64,000 nt of DNA from Nonomuraea helvata (GTDB lineage Bacteria > Actinomycetota > Actinomycetes > Streptosporangiales > Streptosporangiaceae). The stretch is from contig NZ_BAAAXV010000001.1 in the NCBI RefSeq assembly GCF_039535785.1, forward strand, positions 930,001-994,000, given 5' to 3'. The notes below the pieces were generated by a model. The model was given only the letters and a program-made list of their open reading frames with translations. It did not search any database and had not been told where the DNA came from. Positions 8,283-16,276 of the stretch are shown here, piece by piece. Every line of letters begins with the position of its first letter. The stretch's first letter is position 1. The position numbers and the translations under genes were made by a program.

Positions 8283-8788
8283 CACATGGTGGACCCCGTG
8301 ATCGGGCCGGTCGTGCGGTAGGTGCCCGGCTGGATGTCCTTGCCCACGATGAGCGTGCGCACAGAGGCGGGGTTGATGGCGGGCCCGCTGCTGGGCCCAC
8401 TGCTGGGGCCACTGCTGGGGCCGGCGCCGGGCCCGCCCGTCTGCCCCGGCTGAGGCTGACCGGGCTGGCTGTTCTGAGTCGGGCCGGATTGCGTCTGCCC
8501 CGGCTGCGGCTGGCCGGACAGTGTCTGGTCGGGCACGGCCTGGCCGGTCTGGGGCGGCGACGACCCGGTGGAGGACGTGGCCCCGGGGTCCACGGGCGGG
8601 CTGTCCTCGACGGTGACCGTGACGCGGGCATCGGGCTCCTCGGACGAGGACGACGTCTCAGAAGACGCGCCGAACCCCACGAACACGCCCAGCAGGAACC
8701 CGAGCAGCGCGGCGAGCCCGGCGACCAGCACGATGATCGGCGGACTGCTCGTCGCGCGCGGATATTCAGGAGGAGGCCCGTACATCAC
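8144..8788 (-). CDS. Membrane-anchored protein with Pro/Gln/Gly linker and C-terminal beta domain
   Basis: About 214 residues (GTG at 8788 or ATG at 8785). One membrane helix (IIVLVAGLAALLGFLLGVFVGF) is followed by a low-complexity extracytoplasmic linker with repeated PGQPQPGQ and three PSSG units (DNA period 12 bases at 8381-8424). A C-terminal domain follows, containing VGKDIQPGTYRTTGP, CYWARM and DKAFVSGGCAEW. That cysteine/tryptophan pattern recurs in secreted actinobacterial proteins of unknown function; the two cysteines could form a disulfide. The TGA stop lies in the TCAA that probably ends the tnpB element, so the original C terminus may have been longer. It lies 21 bases downstream of the CBS gene. 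Confidence 0.75.
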   Translation of the reverse strand: MMYGPPPEYPRATSSPPIIVLVAGLAALLGFLLGVFVGFGASSETSSSSEEPDARVTVTVEDSPPVDPGATSSTGSSPPQTGQAVPDQTLSGQPQPGQTQSGPTQNSQPGQPQPGQTGGPGAGPSSGPSSGPSSGPAINPASVRTLIVGKDIQPGTYRTTGPITGSTMCYWARMRSATGDIAATGMPKGPASVTIEATDKAFVSGGCAEWTKAS

Positions 8789-8809
8789 GGACCAAGCGTG
8801 CCATCTCTG

Positions 8810-9238
8810 TCAACGGTGGAGATAGTCGACGAGCGACGCCTTCTCCGTCTCCAGCTCCTCGATCGCGCTCTTCACCACGTCGCCGATGCTCACGATGCCC
8901 ACGAGCCGGCCGTTCTCGACCACGGGCATGTGCCTGAACCGGTGCGTGGTCATGGTCTGCCGCAACGAGTCGACGTTCTCGCCGGGCCCCACCGTGCGCA
9001 CCTCCGCCGTCATGATCGCCGACACCGGGCCGTCCAGGATCGCGGAACCGCGATCGTGGAGGCGACGTACGACGTCGCGCTCGGACACGATGCCCTCGAT
9101 GGTGGAGCCGTCCGTGGAGACCACCACGGCTCCGATATTGCGCTCCGCAAGCATGGCCAGCAACTCGCGCACCGTGGCACCCGGTGTCACGGTCGCCACG
9201 TCACTGCCCTTGGCGCGGAGGATCGTCCCGACCAGCAT
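8810..9238 (-). CDS. CBS-domain pair protein
   Basis: About 142 residues made of two tandem CBS motifs. The first contains VTPGATVRELLAMLAERNIGAVVV and GIVSERDVVRRL; the second contains FRHMPVVENGRLVGIVSIGDVVK. Such stand-alone pairs bind adenine nucleotides and act as energy or redox sensors, often of unknown partner. The start at 9238 is preferred over an upstream in-frame ATG because an AGAGGTGG ribosome site precedes it and the upstream extension lacks domain character. The next gene on the same strand starts 21 bases after its stop. Confidence 0.92.
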   Translation of the reverse strand: MLVGTILRAKGSDVATVTPGATVRELLAMLAERNIGAVVVSTDGSTIEGIVSERDVVRRLHDRGSAILDGPVSAIMTAEVRTVGPGENVDSLRQTMTTHRFRHMPVVENGRLVGIVSIGDVVKSAIEELETEKASLVDYLHR

Positions 9239-9462
9239 CTGCACCACCTCTGCCCTCAGTCTTCCAAGCCTGTGTCCAGGCAAACAACCCCGCGGGGGCG
9301 GAGTCAAGGGGATACGAGTGTAACGGGTCGGTCACGTTTCGTACTTGGCTGACAAGATGTGACCTGCGTCTCATACCTTTCGCGCAAATTCCCACGAAGT
9401 CATCGACTCCCAGATAACCCCTCAGTAGGGTTGCCACTCATCCGTAGGCGGCGGAGGTGGTC

Positions 9463-9498
9463 ATGGCGGTAATGCGCGCGCGGACGGGCGGCCGATGA
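9463..9498 (+). CDS. Leader ORF ahead of the mce operon (11 codons)
   Basis: ATG at 9463 has the best ribosome site of the region (GGAGGTGG, five to six bases upstream) and encodes MAVMRARTGGR. Its TGA overlaps the ATG of the first yrbE gene (ATGA), which itself has no good ribosome site. Ribosomes probably load here and re-initiate on the permease gene. A trimmed remnant of a longer lost gene is an alternative explanation. Confidence 0.5.
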   Translation: MAVMRARTGGR

Positions 9499-10286
9499 CC
9501 CTGTCCGGATACGTCGGACGCCGGGCCGGGTCGGCGCTCGGCCAGATCGGCGAGCTGTTCGTCATCGTCCTGGAGGGGTTACGCAGGACCTGGGACATCA
9601 GGCGCTGGTGGTGGGAGTTCGTCGAGCAGTGCTGGTTCCTCGCCCGTGTCACCAGCGTGCCCGTGCTGCTCGTGGCCCTGCCACTGGGCGCCACCGTGGC
9701 GCTGCAGGTGGGCGAGCTGGCCAGGCAGCTCGGCGCGAGCTCCGCCACGGGCAGCGCGGTCTTCGTCGGGCTCATCCGTGAGGTGGCGCCGCTGGCCAGC
9801 GCGCTGCTGATCTCCGGGGCCGGCGGCAGCGCGATGACCTCCGACATCGGCGCGCGCCACATCCGCGACGAGCTGAGCGCGATGGAGGTCATGTCGGTCA
9901 ACCCGATCCACCGCCTGGTCACGCCGCGCATGTGGGCGGCCAGCACGATCGCGGTGTGCCTGTGCCCGCTGGTCATCCTGGCCGGCGCGGCCGGCGGCTA
10001 CTTCTTCAACGTTGTCGTGCAGGGCGTCACCCCGGGCGCGTACTTCGACGGCGCGTTCTCCCTGGTCGTCGCGTCCGACCTGTACGTGACGCTGTTCAAG
10101 GCGTGGATCTTCGGGTTCATCGCCGCGGCGGTCGCCTGCTACAAGGGCATGACCTGCGCGACGAGCCCGGTCGGCGTGGGGCGGGCGGTCAACCAGGCAA
10201 CCGTGGTCACGTTCATGCTGGTGTTCGCGTTCAACTACGTGATCTCGGCCGTCTACTTCCTGGCCTATCCGCCGAGGTCCCTCTGA
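9495..10286 (+). CDS. yrbEA: YrbE/MlaE-type ABC permease, first of pair
   Basis: About 263 residues, the normal MlaE length. It is the integral membrane permease of an Mce lipid importer. Family traits seen are VALPLGATVALQVGELARQLG, the conserved REVAPLASALLISGAGGSAM segment, IRDELSAMEVM (the loop contacting the ATPase) and a C-terminal YKG...GVGRAVNQATV motif. It is the first structural gene of a ten-gene coupled operon and ends in TGATG with the second permease. Confidence 0.95.
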   Translation: MTLSGYVGRRAGSALGQIGELFVIVLEGLRRTWDIRRWWWEFVEQCWFLARVTSVPVLLVALPLGATVALQVGELARQLGASSATGSAVFVGLIREVAPLASALLISGAGGSAMTSDIGARHIRDELSAMEVMSVNPIHRLVTPRMWAASTIAVCLCPLVILAGAAGGYFFNVVVQGVTPGAYFDGAFSLVVASDLYVTLFKAWIFGFIAAAVACYKGMTCATSPVGVGRAVNQATVVTFMLVFAFNYVISAVYFLAYPPRSL

Positions 10287-11140
10287 TGGTCACGCGGACG
10301 GCCGGTCTCAGGATCGCCCTGCGGGGGCGGGACGTCGCGGAGCGGTTCGCGACGCTGGCCGACTGGCCGCTGTTCGTGTGGAAGGTGCTGTTCTACTGCG
10401 TTCGCGACGTCGTCCTGCGGCTCAAGTACGTCAAGGTCGTCCTCAGGCAGGTCAGCGACGTCGTGGTGGGCGTCGGGGCGACCGTCATCGGCGGCGGCAT
10501 GGTCTTCGTGGTGTTCACGATGGCGTTCGTCGTGGGCGCGACCGTGGGCCTGCAGGGTTACCAGGGGCTGCAGGCGATCGGCGCGGAGTCGTTCATGGGC
10601 CTGGTGGGCAGCTTCGCCAACGTCCGGGAGATCACCCCGATCATCGCGGCCACGGCGCTGGCGGCGCAGGTCGGCTCGTCGTTCACGGCGGAGCTGGGCG
10701 CGATGCGGATCTCGGAGGAGATCGACGCGCTGGAGGTGATGGGCATCAACGCCTTCACCTACCTGGTCTGCACCCGGGTCGTGGCCGCGCTGCTGGCGCT
10801 GGTCCCCATCTACCTGATCGCGCTCTTCGCCAGCTTCTTCGCCACCCGGCTGATGTGCACGGTCCTGTTCGGCCTGGCGCCCGGGGTCTATGACTACTAC
10901 TTCTACCTGTACCTGCCGGTCACCGACATCGTGTTCAGCGTCTCCAAGGTCGCCGTCTTCGCCTTCGCGGTCATCGTCATCCACTGCTATCACGGCTTCC
11001 ACGCCACCGGCGGCCCGGTGGGCGTGGGCGTGGCGGCGGGCCGCGCCATCCGCCAGTCGATCGTCACGATCGTGCTGCTCAACCTGCTGCTGTCGTACCT
11101 GTTCTGGGGCAGCGGCGGCAACATACCGCTGACGGGGTGA
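10286..11140 (+). CDS. yrbEB: YrbE/MlaE-type ABC permease, second of pair
   Basis: About 284 residues starting MVTRTAGLRI at the TGATG junction with yrbEA. The REITPIIAATALAAQVGSSF and ISEEIDALEVMGIN segments are typical of the family, with five to six membrane helices. It pairs with yrbEA to form the heterodimeric permease through which the Mce needle delivers lipid. A longer in-frame extension upstream lies inside yrbEA and is not the start. Four bases separate it from mceA. Confidence 0.95.
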   Translation: MVTRTAGLRIALRGRDVAERFATLADWPLFVWKVLFYCVRDVVLRLKYVKVVLRQVSDVVVGVGATVIGGGMVFVVFTMAFVVGATVGLQGYQGLQAIGAESFMGLVGSFANVREITPIIAATALAAQVGSSFTAELGAMRISEEIDALEVMGINAFTYLVCTRVVAALLALVPIYLIALFASFFATRLMCTVLFGLAPGVYDYYFYLYLPVTDIVFSVSKVAVFAFAVIVIHCYHGFHATGGPVGVGVAAGRAIRQSIVTIVLLNLLLSYLFWGSGGNIPLTG

Positions 11141-11144
11141 GCCG

Positions 11145-12164
11145 GTGACCCGATTCCAACTTCCCCTCGCCGCCCGGGTGGGCATCGCTTTCGCCGTGCT
11201 CGTGGTCCTGGCCGCGGCCACCCTGTACGTGGTCCGCACCGCCGCCGAGATCAGCGGGACCAGGATCGACGCCGTGTTCGCCCGCGCCGGGCAGGGCATG
11301 GACCCCGGCTCCCCCGTCAAGATCCGCGGCATCAGGGTCGGCGAGGTGGCCGGCGTGTCGCTCGACGCCAAGGGCAGGGCCGTGGTCACCATGCACGTCG
11401 ACCCCGGCGTCAGGGTGCCGCAGTCCACGGTCGCGGCGGTCGAGCCGGCGTCGGTGTTCGGCCCCAAGTTCCTCAACCTGAAGCCCGGCTCCGGCGAGAC
11501 CACCGGCCCCTACCTGTCCAGCGGCGCCGTCATCACGTCCACCGAGGGCCCGCTGGACCTGTCCGACACCCTCGGCGACGCCTACCGCGGCCTGGACGCC
11601 GTCGATCCCAGCGAGGTCACGGTCATCGTGCACACCCTGGCCAAGGGCCTGGACGGCGAGGGCGGGAACCTGCGCGAGCTGATCGGCGACGCCGGCACGC
11701 TCGTCGGCGTCGCGCACCGGCAGCGCGGGCGGGCCAGGCAGTTCCTGCACGACGCCGCCCTGCTCGGCACGGCCCTGCAGGACAAGGGCGACGACCTCGT
11801 CGCGATCTCCTCCGACGTCAACGTCATCACCCCCGACCTGCTCGCGCGGGCCGACAAGGTACGCGCCCTGCTCCAGGAGGTCACCTCGATCTCCGAGCTC
11901 GGCGCGCACGGGCTGGCCAAGCACCGGCAGGACCTGCGGGCCGGCGTCCACTCCGGCGAGCGGGTGGCCGCGCTCATCTACGCCCAGCTCGGCCTGGCCG
12001 GCGACGGCGTGCGCGGCCTGAACCGGCTGGTGGGCCTGCTCAACGAGCTGATCGAGGCGCCGGGCCCGGGCAACAGCCGCCAGCTGCAGGTGGAGGCGTT
12101 CGTCGCGACCGACCTCTGCGAGCTGGTCGTCGGCGCGTGCGGCCCGACCGACGGGAGGCGCTGA
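11145..12164 (+). CDS. mceA: Mce family protein, first (MceA position)
   Basis: About 339 residues from GTG 11145. One N-terminal membrane helix (AARVGIAFAVLVVLAAATLYVV) anchors the protein. The MCE domain follows with VKIRGIRVGEVAGVSL and the closing FGPKFLNLKPG, and the remaining part is helical and forms the needle barrel in known Mce complexes. Such proteins bind lipids or sterols outside the membrane. Its TGA shares bases with the ATG of mceB. Confidence 0.94.
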   Translation: MTRFQLPLAARVGIAFAVLVVLAAATLYVVRTAAEISGTRIDAVFARAGQGMDPGSPVKIRGIRVGEVAGVSLDAKGRAVVTMHVDPGVRVPQSTVAAVEPASVFGPKFLNLKPGSGETTGPYLSSGAVITSTEGPLDLSDTLGDAYRGLDAVDPSEVTVIVHTLAKGLDGEGGNLRELIGDAGTLVGVAHRQRGRARQFLHDAALLGTALQDKGDDLVAISSDVNVITPDLLARADKVRALLQEVTSISELGAHGLAKHRQDLRAGVHSGERVAALIYAQLGLAGDGVRGLNRLVGLLNELIEAPGPGNSRQLQVEAFVATDLCELVVGACGPTDGRR

Positions 12165-13198
12165 TGCGGCGCGCCTGGACGTTCGCCCGGTTCCTGCTCT
12201 TCGTCGGCCTGTGCGCGACGCTGATCGTGGTGATCGCCATCCAGATCGCCCGGGTGAACACGGACGGCGGCTACCGCCTGGTCGCCGTGTTCGACGACGT
12301 GTCGGGGCTGGTCGAGGGCGACCAGGTGAAGATCGCCGGAGCGCCCGTCGGCCAGGTGGACACGATCAAGGTGGTGGACGGCCGGGCCGAGGTGGCCATG
12401 GAGGTGCAGCAGGGGGTCACCGTCCCGGCGGACACCGAGGCCGCCATCCGCTGGCGCAACGCCGTCGGCCAGCGCGTGGTCTACCTGATGCCCGGCACCG
12501 CGCCCGCCAAGCTCCTGCCTGGCTCGCGCATCACCCGTACCTCCTCCGTCGTGGACATCGGCCAGCTGGTCAGCGACCTCGGCCCGCTCACCCGCAGCCT
12601 CGACCCCGACCAGATCAACCAGCTCCTCACCGCCGCCGCCAAGTCGCTCAAGGGCAACGAGCAGAACATCCCGAGGCTGTTCGACAACGTCAACGCCATC
12701 ACGACCACGGTCAACGAGCGCAAGAAGACCATCGAGCAGCTGCTGAAGGACTACGCCACCGTCACCGGCGTGGTCGCCCGGCGCGACAAGCAGATCGAGC
12801 AGCTCGTCGACAACCTCGTCACGCTCTCCGAGGCGTTCGCCGACAACCGGGAGCTGATCGACCAGGCGCTGGTGGAGCTGTCGACGACCGTCCACACCTC
12901 CAACGAGGTGCTCGGCAAGAACGCCGACGAGCTCGGCCGCCTGGTCGACAACCTGTCCGGGCTGACCGGCGGCATCAGGCGGCACGTGGGCGAGATCGAC
13001 AAGACGGTCAGCACGTTCCAGCCGCTGTTCGCGCGGGCGTACCAGACCGTGGACCGCGGCCACTACTTCGTCACCGCGGTCCCGTGCGTGGCGCTGAACG
13101 CCGCGCCCTGCCCGTACGGGATGCAGACGCCGCCGCCGCTGCGCAACACCAGGATCCAGAGCACGAAGGACCTGCAGAAACTCATGGTGGGCGAGTGA
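12164..13198 (+). CDS. mceB: Mce family protein, second (MceB position)
   Basis: About 344 residues. An N-terminal helix (FLLFVGLCATLIVVIAIQIA) precedes the MCE domain (FDDVSGLVEGDQVKIAGAPVGQV, split here only for reference to residues about 40-60). A long helical region follows, with heptad-like stretches such as KKTIEQLLKDYATVTG. The C terminus has two cysteines (VPCVALNAAPCPYG) that could pair, as often in MceB. The start is the ATG in the TGATG junction, not the upstream in-frame ATG at 12137. It is one of six needle subunits. Confidence 0.94.
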   Translation: MRRAWTFARFLLFVGLCATLIVVIAIQIARVNTDGGYRLVAVFDDVSGLVEGDQVKIAGAPVGQVDTIKVVDGRAEVAMEVQQGVTVPADTEAAIRWRNAVGQRVVYLMPGTAPAKLLPGSRITRTSSVVDIGQLVSDLGPLTRSLDPDQINQLLTAAAKSLKGNEQNIPRLFDNVNAITTTVNERKKTIEQLLKDYATVTGVVARRDKQIEQLVDNLVTLSEAFADNRELIDQALVELSTTVHTSNEVLGKNADELGRLVDNLSGLTGGIRRHVGEIDKTVSTFQPLFARAYQTVDRGHYFVTAVPCVALNAAPCPYGMQTPPPLRNTRIQSTKDLQKLMVGE

Positions 13199-14223
13199 TG
13201 GCGGTCAAATCCTTCCGCGACCGCAACAGGATCGCCGTGGGCCTGGTGTCGCTGGTCACGCTGGCCGCGATCCTCGTCGCCACGTTCCTGGTCGGCAACC
13301 TGGGGCTGCTGGAGGGCGGCTACCTCATGTCCGGCGTGTTCGTGGACTCCGGCGGGCTGCGCACGGGCAACGACGTCAGGGTCGCCGGGGTGCGCGTCGG
13401 CAAGGTCACCGAGGTGCGCGCCGACTACACGCAGGGGAACGTGATCGTCACCTGGAAGGTGGACGACGGCGTGCGGCTCGGTCGCGGCACCCGGGCCGAC
13501 ATCGCCCTGTCGAACCTGCTGGGCGGCCGGTACGTCAAGCTCACCGGCGCCGTCTCGGCCCCGTACATGGACCAGCTGCCCGAGGGCCAGCGGCGCATCC
13601 CCGTGACGCGGACCGGCGTGCCCACCCTCATCAACGACGCCATCAAGGACGCGACCCGGCTGGTCGAGCGCCTGGACACCGACGCCGTGGACGACCTGCT
13701 CACCGAGCTCGACAAGGTGGATCTCGGCAAGCGCGGCCGCATCACCCGCCTGCTGCGCAACATCGGCGACCTGTCGGACACGATCAGCAAGAGCCAGCCG
13801 CAGCTGCAGCGGCTCGTCGACAACGGCACCCGGATCATGAACGTCCTGGAGAAGAAGGACAGGCAGCTCGGGCGGCTCATCGACGCCATCGAGGTCATGC
13901 TGGCCGAGCTGCGCGCGCGCCGCAACGAGCTGCGCACGCTGCTGGGCGACGGCAGCGACCTCGTACGCAGCACGACCCGGCTGATCAACGAGCACGAGAA
14001 GACCCTCATCCAGGTGCTCGACGACAACGCGGCCATCACGACGCGGCTGAGCGGCAGCAACAAGCGGCTCAACTCGCTCCTGGCGTGGGCCGGCCCGACG
14101 TTCTCCGGGCTGTCCACGATGGGCGGCCAGGGCCCGTGGCTCGAGGCCATAGCCGCGGGCCTCGGCCCCATCAACCCGGAGGTGCTCGGCGTCATCAAGA
14201 AGGACAGGAAGAGCGCCAGATGA
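13198..14223 (+). CDS. mceC: Mce family protein, third (MceC position)
   Basis: About 341 residues beginning MAVKSFRDRNRIAVGLVSLV, with a single anchor helix, an MCE domain (VFVDSGGLRTGNDVRVAGV, then RYVKLTG) and a long helical tail with ILEKKDRQLGRLI-like coiled segments. Stop and next start overlap as ATGA. Uninterrupted coupling from mceA to mceF suggests equal synthesis of the six needle subunits. Confidence 0.93.
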   Translation: MAVKSFRDRNRIAVGLVSLVTLAAILVATFLVGNLGLLEGGYLMSGVFVDSGGLRTGNDVRVAGVRVGKVTEVRADYTQGNVIVTWKVDDGVRLGRGTRADIALSNLLGGRYVKLTGAVSAPYMDQLPEGQRRIPVTRTGVPTLINDAIKDATRLVERLDTDAVDDLLTELDKVDLGKRGRITRLLRNIGDLSDTISKSQPQLQRLVDNGTRIMNVLEKKDRQLGRLIDAIEVMLAELRARRNELRTLLGDGSDLVRSTTRLINEHEKTLIQVLDDNAAITTRLSGSNKRLNSLLAWAGPTFSGLSTMGGQGPWLEAIAAGLGPINPEVLGVIKKDRKSAR

Positions 14224-15257
14224 GACAACCCGTGAGACGACTGATGGCGGTGCTGCTGCTCGGGGCGTTCCTGACGTCGGGGTGCACGGTGCTGGGCGAG
14301 GAGCCGTACCGGCTGGTGGCGATCTTCCGCAAGGCGCCCTCCCTGTACGAGCAGGCGCGGGTGAAGGTCATGGGCCTCGACGCCGGATATGTCGACAAAA
14401 TCAGCATCGATGGGGACAAGGTGCGCGTTGACCTGCTGGTCGATCGGCAGGTGCCGCTTCCGGCCGGCGTGAAGGCCGTGGTCGCGCCCCAGAACACGCT
14501 CGGCGAGCGGAACGTCGTCCTCTATCCCCCGTGGAAGCCCGGTGACCAGAAGGTCACCCCCGGGACCACGATCCCGCTGGAGCGCACCGATCTGCCGGTC
14601 GAGATCGACGACGCGCTCGACGCGTTCACCAAGCTCACCGACGCGCTCGACGACAAGAAGCTCGGCTCCGTGGCGAGCACCCTGGCCGACGGGGTGAGGG
14701 GGCGCGGCAAGACCATCAACAACGCCATCGCCGACACCTCCGAGCTGACCGGCACCCTGGCCAAGCAGGACCAGCAGCTCGTCAATCTGGCCAAGGGGCT
14801 GAACCGGCTGGCCACCAGCCTCAACAGGCGGGAGCGCCAGGTGACGGGGGCGATCGACTCCTTCGCCGAGGCCAGCTCGATCCTGGCGGAGGAGCGGCAG
14901 CGGCTGCGCACGTTCGTGTCGGGCATGGCGACCTTCGTGCGGCGCGGTGACGTGATCATCGAGCAGTACTCCGAACGGCTCCCGCAGGCCGCGAGCACGC
15001 TGGCCGAGCTGGTGCTGACGGTACGGGCCAACAGCGCCTCCATGGCGCGGGCAGTCAAGGGCGCGGCCGACTTCGCCGACGTGCTCATCGACTCCTGGGA
15101 CAGGAAGCAGCACGTACTGAAGATCCGCGTGGTGCTCAACGCGATGACCCGGGCGTGGCTGACGCCGCTGTTCGACGCGCTGAACCTGGGCGACGTGCCC
15201 TGCCTGCCGGCCAAGCTGAGCAACTGCCCCTTCGAGCGGCAGGGGAGGCAGCGATGA
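14220..15257 (+). CDS. mceD: Mce family lipoprotein (MceD position)
   Basis: About 345 residues. The N terminus MRQPVRRLMAVLLLGAFL ends in TSGC, a lipobox-like site with Cys22, so this subunit is probably lipid-anchored rather than held by a plain helix. The MCE domain has RVKVMGLDAGYVDKISI and LGERNVVLYP. In mycobacterial operons the lipoprotein subunit is usually the fifth gene (MceE), so gene order or anchoring is shifted here. The helical tail is of normal length. The start is fixed by the ATGA overlap with mceC. Confidence 0.92.
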   Translation: MRQPVRRLMAVLLLGAFLTSGCTVLGEEPYRLVAIFRKAPSLYEQARVKVMGLDAGYVDKISIDGDKVRVDLLVDRQVPLPAGVKAVVAPQNTLGERNVVLYPPWKPGDQKVTPGTTIPLERTDLPVEIDDALDAFTKLTDALDDKKLGSVASTLADGVRGRGKTINNAIADTSELTGTLAKQDQQLVNLAKGLNRLATSLNRRERQVTGAIDSFAEASSILAEERQRLRTFVSGMATFVRRGDVIIEQYSERLPQAASTLAELVLTVRANSASMARAVKGAADFADVLIDSWDRKQHVLKIRVVLNAMTRAWLTPLFDALNLGDVPCLPAKLSNCPFERQGRQR

Positions 15258-16276
15258 GGTCCCGCATCCTGGCCGCCGTCCTGGCCCTCGCGACGTCGCT
15301 CTCCGGGACCGCGTCGTGCTCGCTGCAGACGCTCGGCGCGACCACCGGGGACATGACCCTGTACGCGGTCTTCGACGACGTGCAGAGCCTGGTGGCCGGG
15401 CACAGCGTGCAGATCTCCGACGTACGGGTGGGCACGGTCACCGGCATCCGCCTGGACGGCTACCGAGCCAGGGTGACGATGTCGGTCCAGTCGGCGCACC
15501 GGGTGCCCCAGGGCAGCACCGCCACCGTGGCCAAGACGTCGGTGCTGGGCGAGAACTACGTCCTGCTCACGCCGCCCGCGGGCAAGGACCTGGCCACGGG
15601 GCCGTACCTGAAGGACGGCGCCACCATCGCCGAGACGTCGGTCGAGCCGGACATCGAGCAGGTCACCGCTAAGGCGGGGCCGCTCATCGAGGCGCTCGGC
15701 GCCCAGGACGTGAACGCGATCCTCGACGCCGCCTCCACCGGGTTCGGCGGGCGGGGCGAGGACGTCAACAAGCTGATCAAGCAGACGGCCGAGGTGACCG
15801 ACGCCTACGCCGCAGCCCGCAGGGACATCGGCACCAGCATCGACGCGCTGGCCAGGCTGGGCGACGACCTCGCCAAGGGCAGCGGCGAGCTGGACCGGCT
15901 GCCGGGGACGCTGGCCTCGGCCACCGCTCGCATCGCGCACGGGCGCAAGCACGTGAAGAAGGCGATCGTCGCGCTGACGAAGCTGGCCAAGGAGGCGAAC
16001 CTCACCGTCTACCCGCGGCACGCCGCCCGGCTCAGGAAGCTGCTCCTGGAACTGGAGGCCATCTCGTCGGCCATGCAGCGGGGCAAGGAGGACCTGAAGA
16101 CGCTGGTGGCGAGGCTCCAGAAGTTCATCGACGCGCCGCCGATCACCGTCAACGGGCAGGTGCTGATCTATCTCTGGCTGAAGGGCGTGCTGATGCCCAA
16201 GAAATCGTCCGGGAACGACCGGGCGCTGCCGAACCGGGTCGAGGACTTCCGCCTGCTGCTGGAGCCGCTGCGATGA
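15254..16276 (+). CDS. mceE: Mce family protein with possible lipoprotein signal (MceE position)
   Basis: About 340 residues from the ATGA-coupled ATG. The leader MRSRILAAVLALATSLSG ends in TASC (Cys22), a weaker lipobox, and makes this the second candidate lipoprotein in the same operon. The MCE domain reads FDDVQSLVAGHSVQISDVR and then LGENYVLLTPP. The C-terminal part has a hydrophobic VLIYLWLKGVLMPKK segment. It is one of six needle subunits. Confidence 0.92.
   Translation: MRSRILAAVLALATSLSGTASCSLQTLGATTGDMTLYAVFDDVQSLVAGHSVQISDVRVGTVTGIRLDGYRARVTMSVQSAHRVPQGSTATVAKTSVLGENYVLLTPPAGKDLATGPYLKDGATIAETSVEPDIEQVTAKAGPLIEALGAQDVNAILDAASTGFGGRGEDVNKLIKQTAEVTDAYAAARRDIGTSIDALARLGDDLAKGSGELDRLPGTLASATARIAHGRKHVKKAIVALTKLAKEANLTVYPRHAARLRKLLLELEAISSAMQRGKEDLKTLVARLQKFIDAPPITVNGQVLIYLWLKGVLMPKKSSGNDRALPNRVEDFRLLLEPLR

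Noticed and set aside
9355..9375. CRP-like site TGTGACCTGCGTCTCA upstream of the mce leader
   Set aside because: The right half deviates from the consensus TCACA, so the match is no better than chance.
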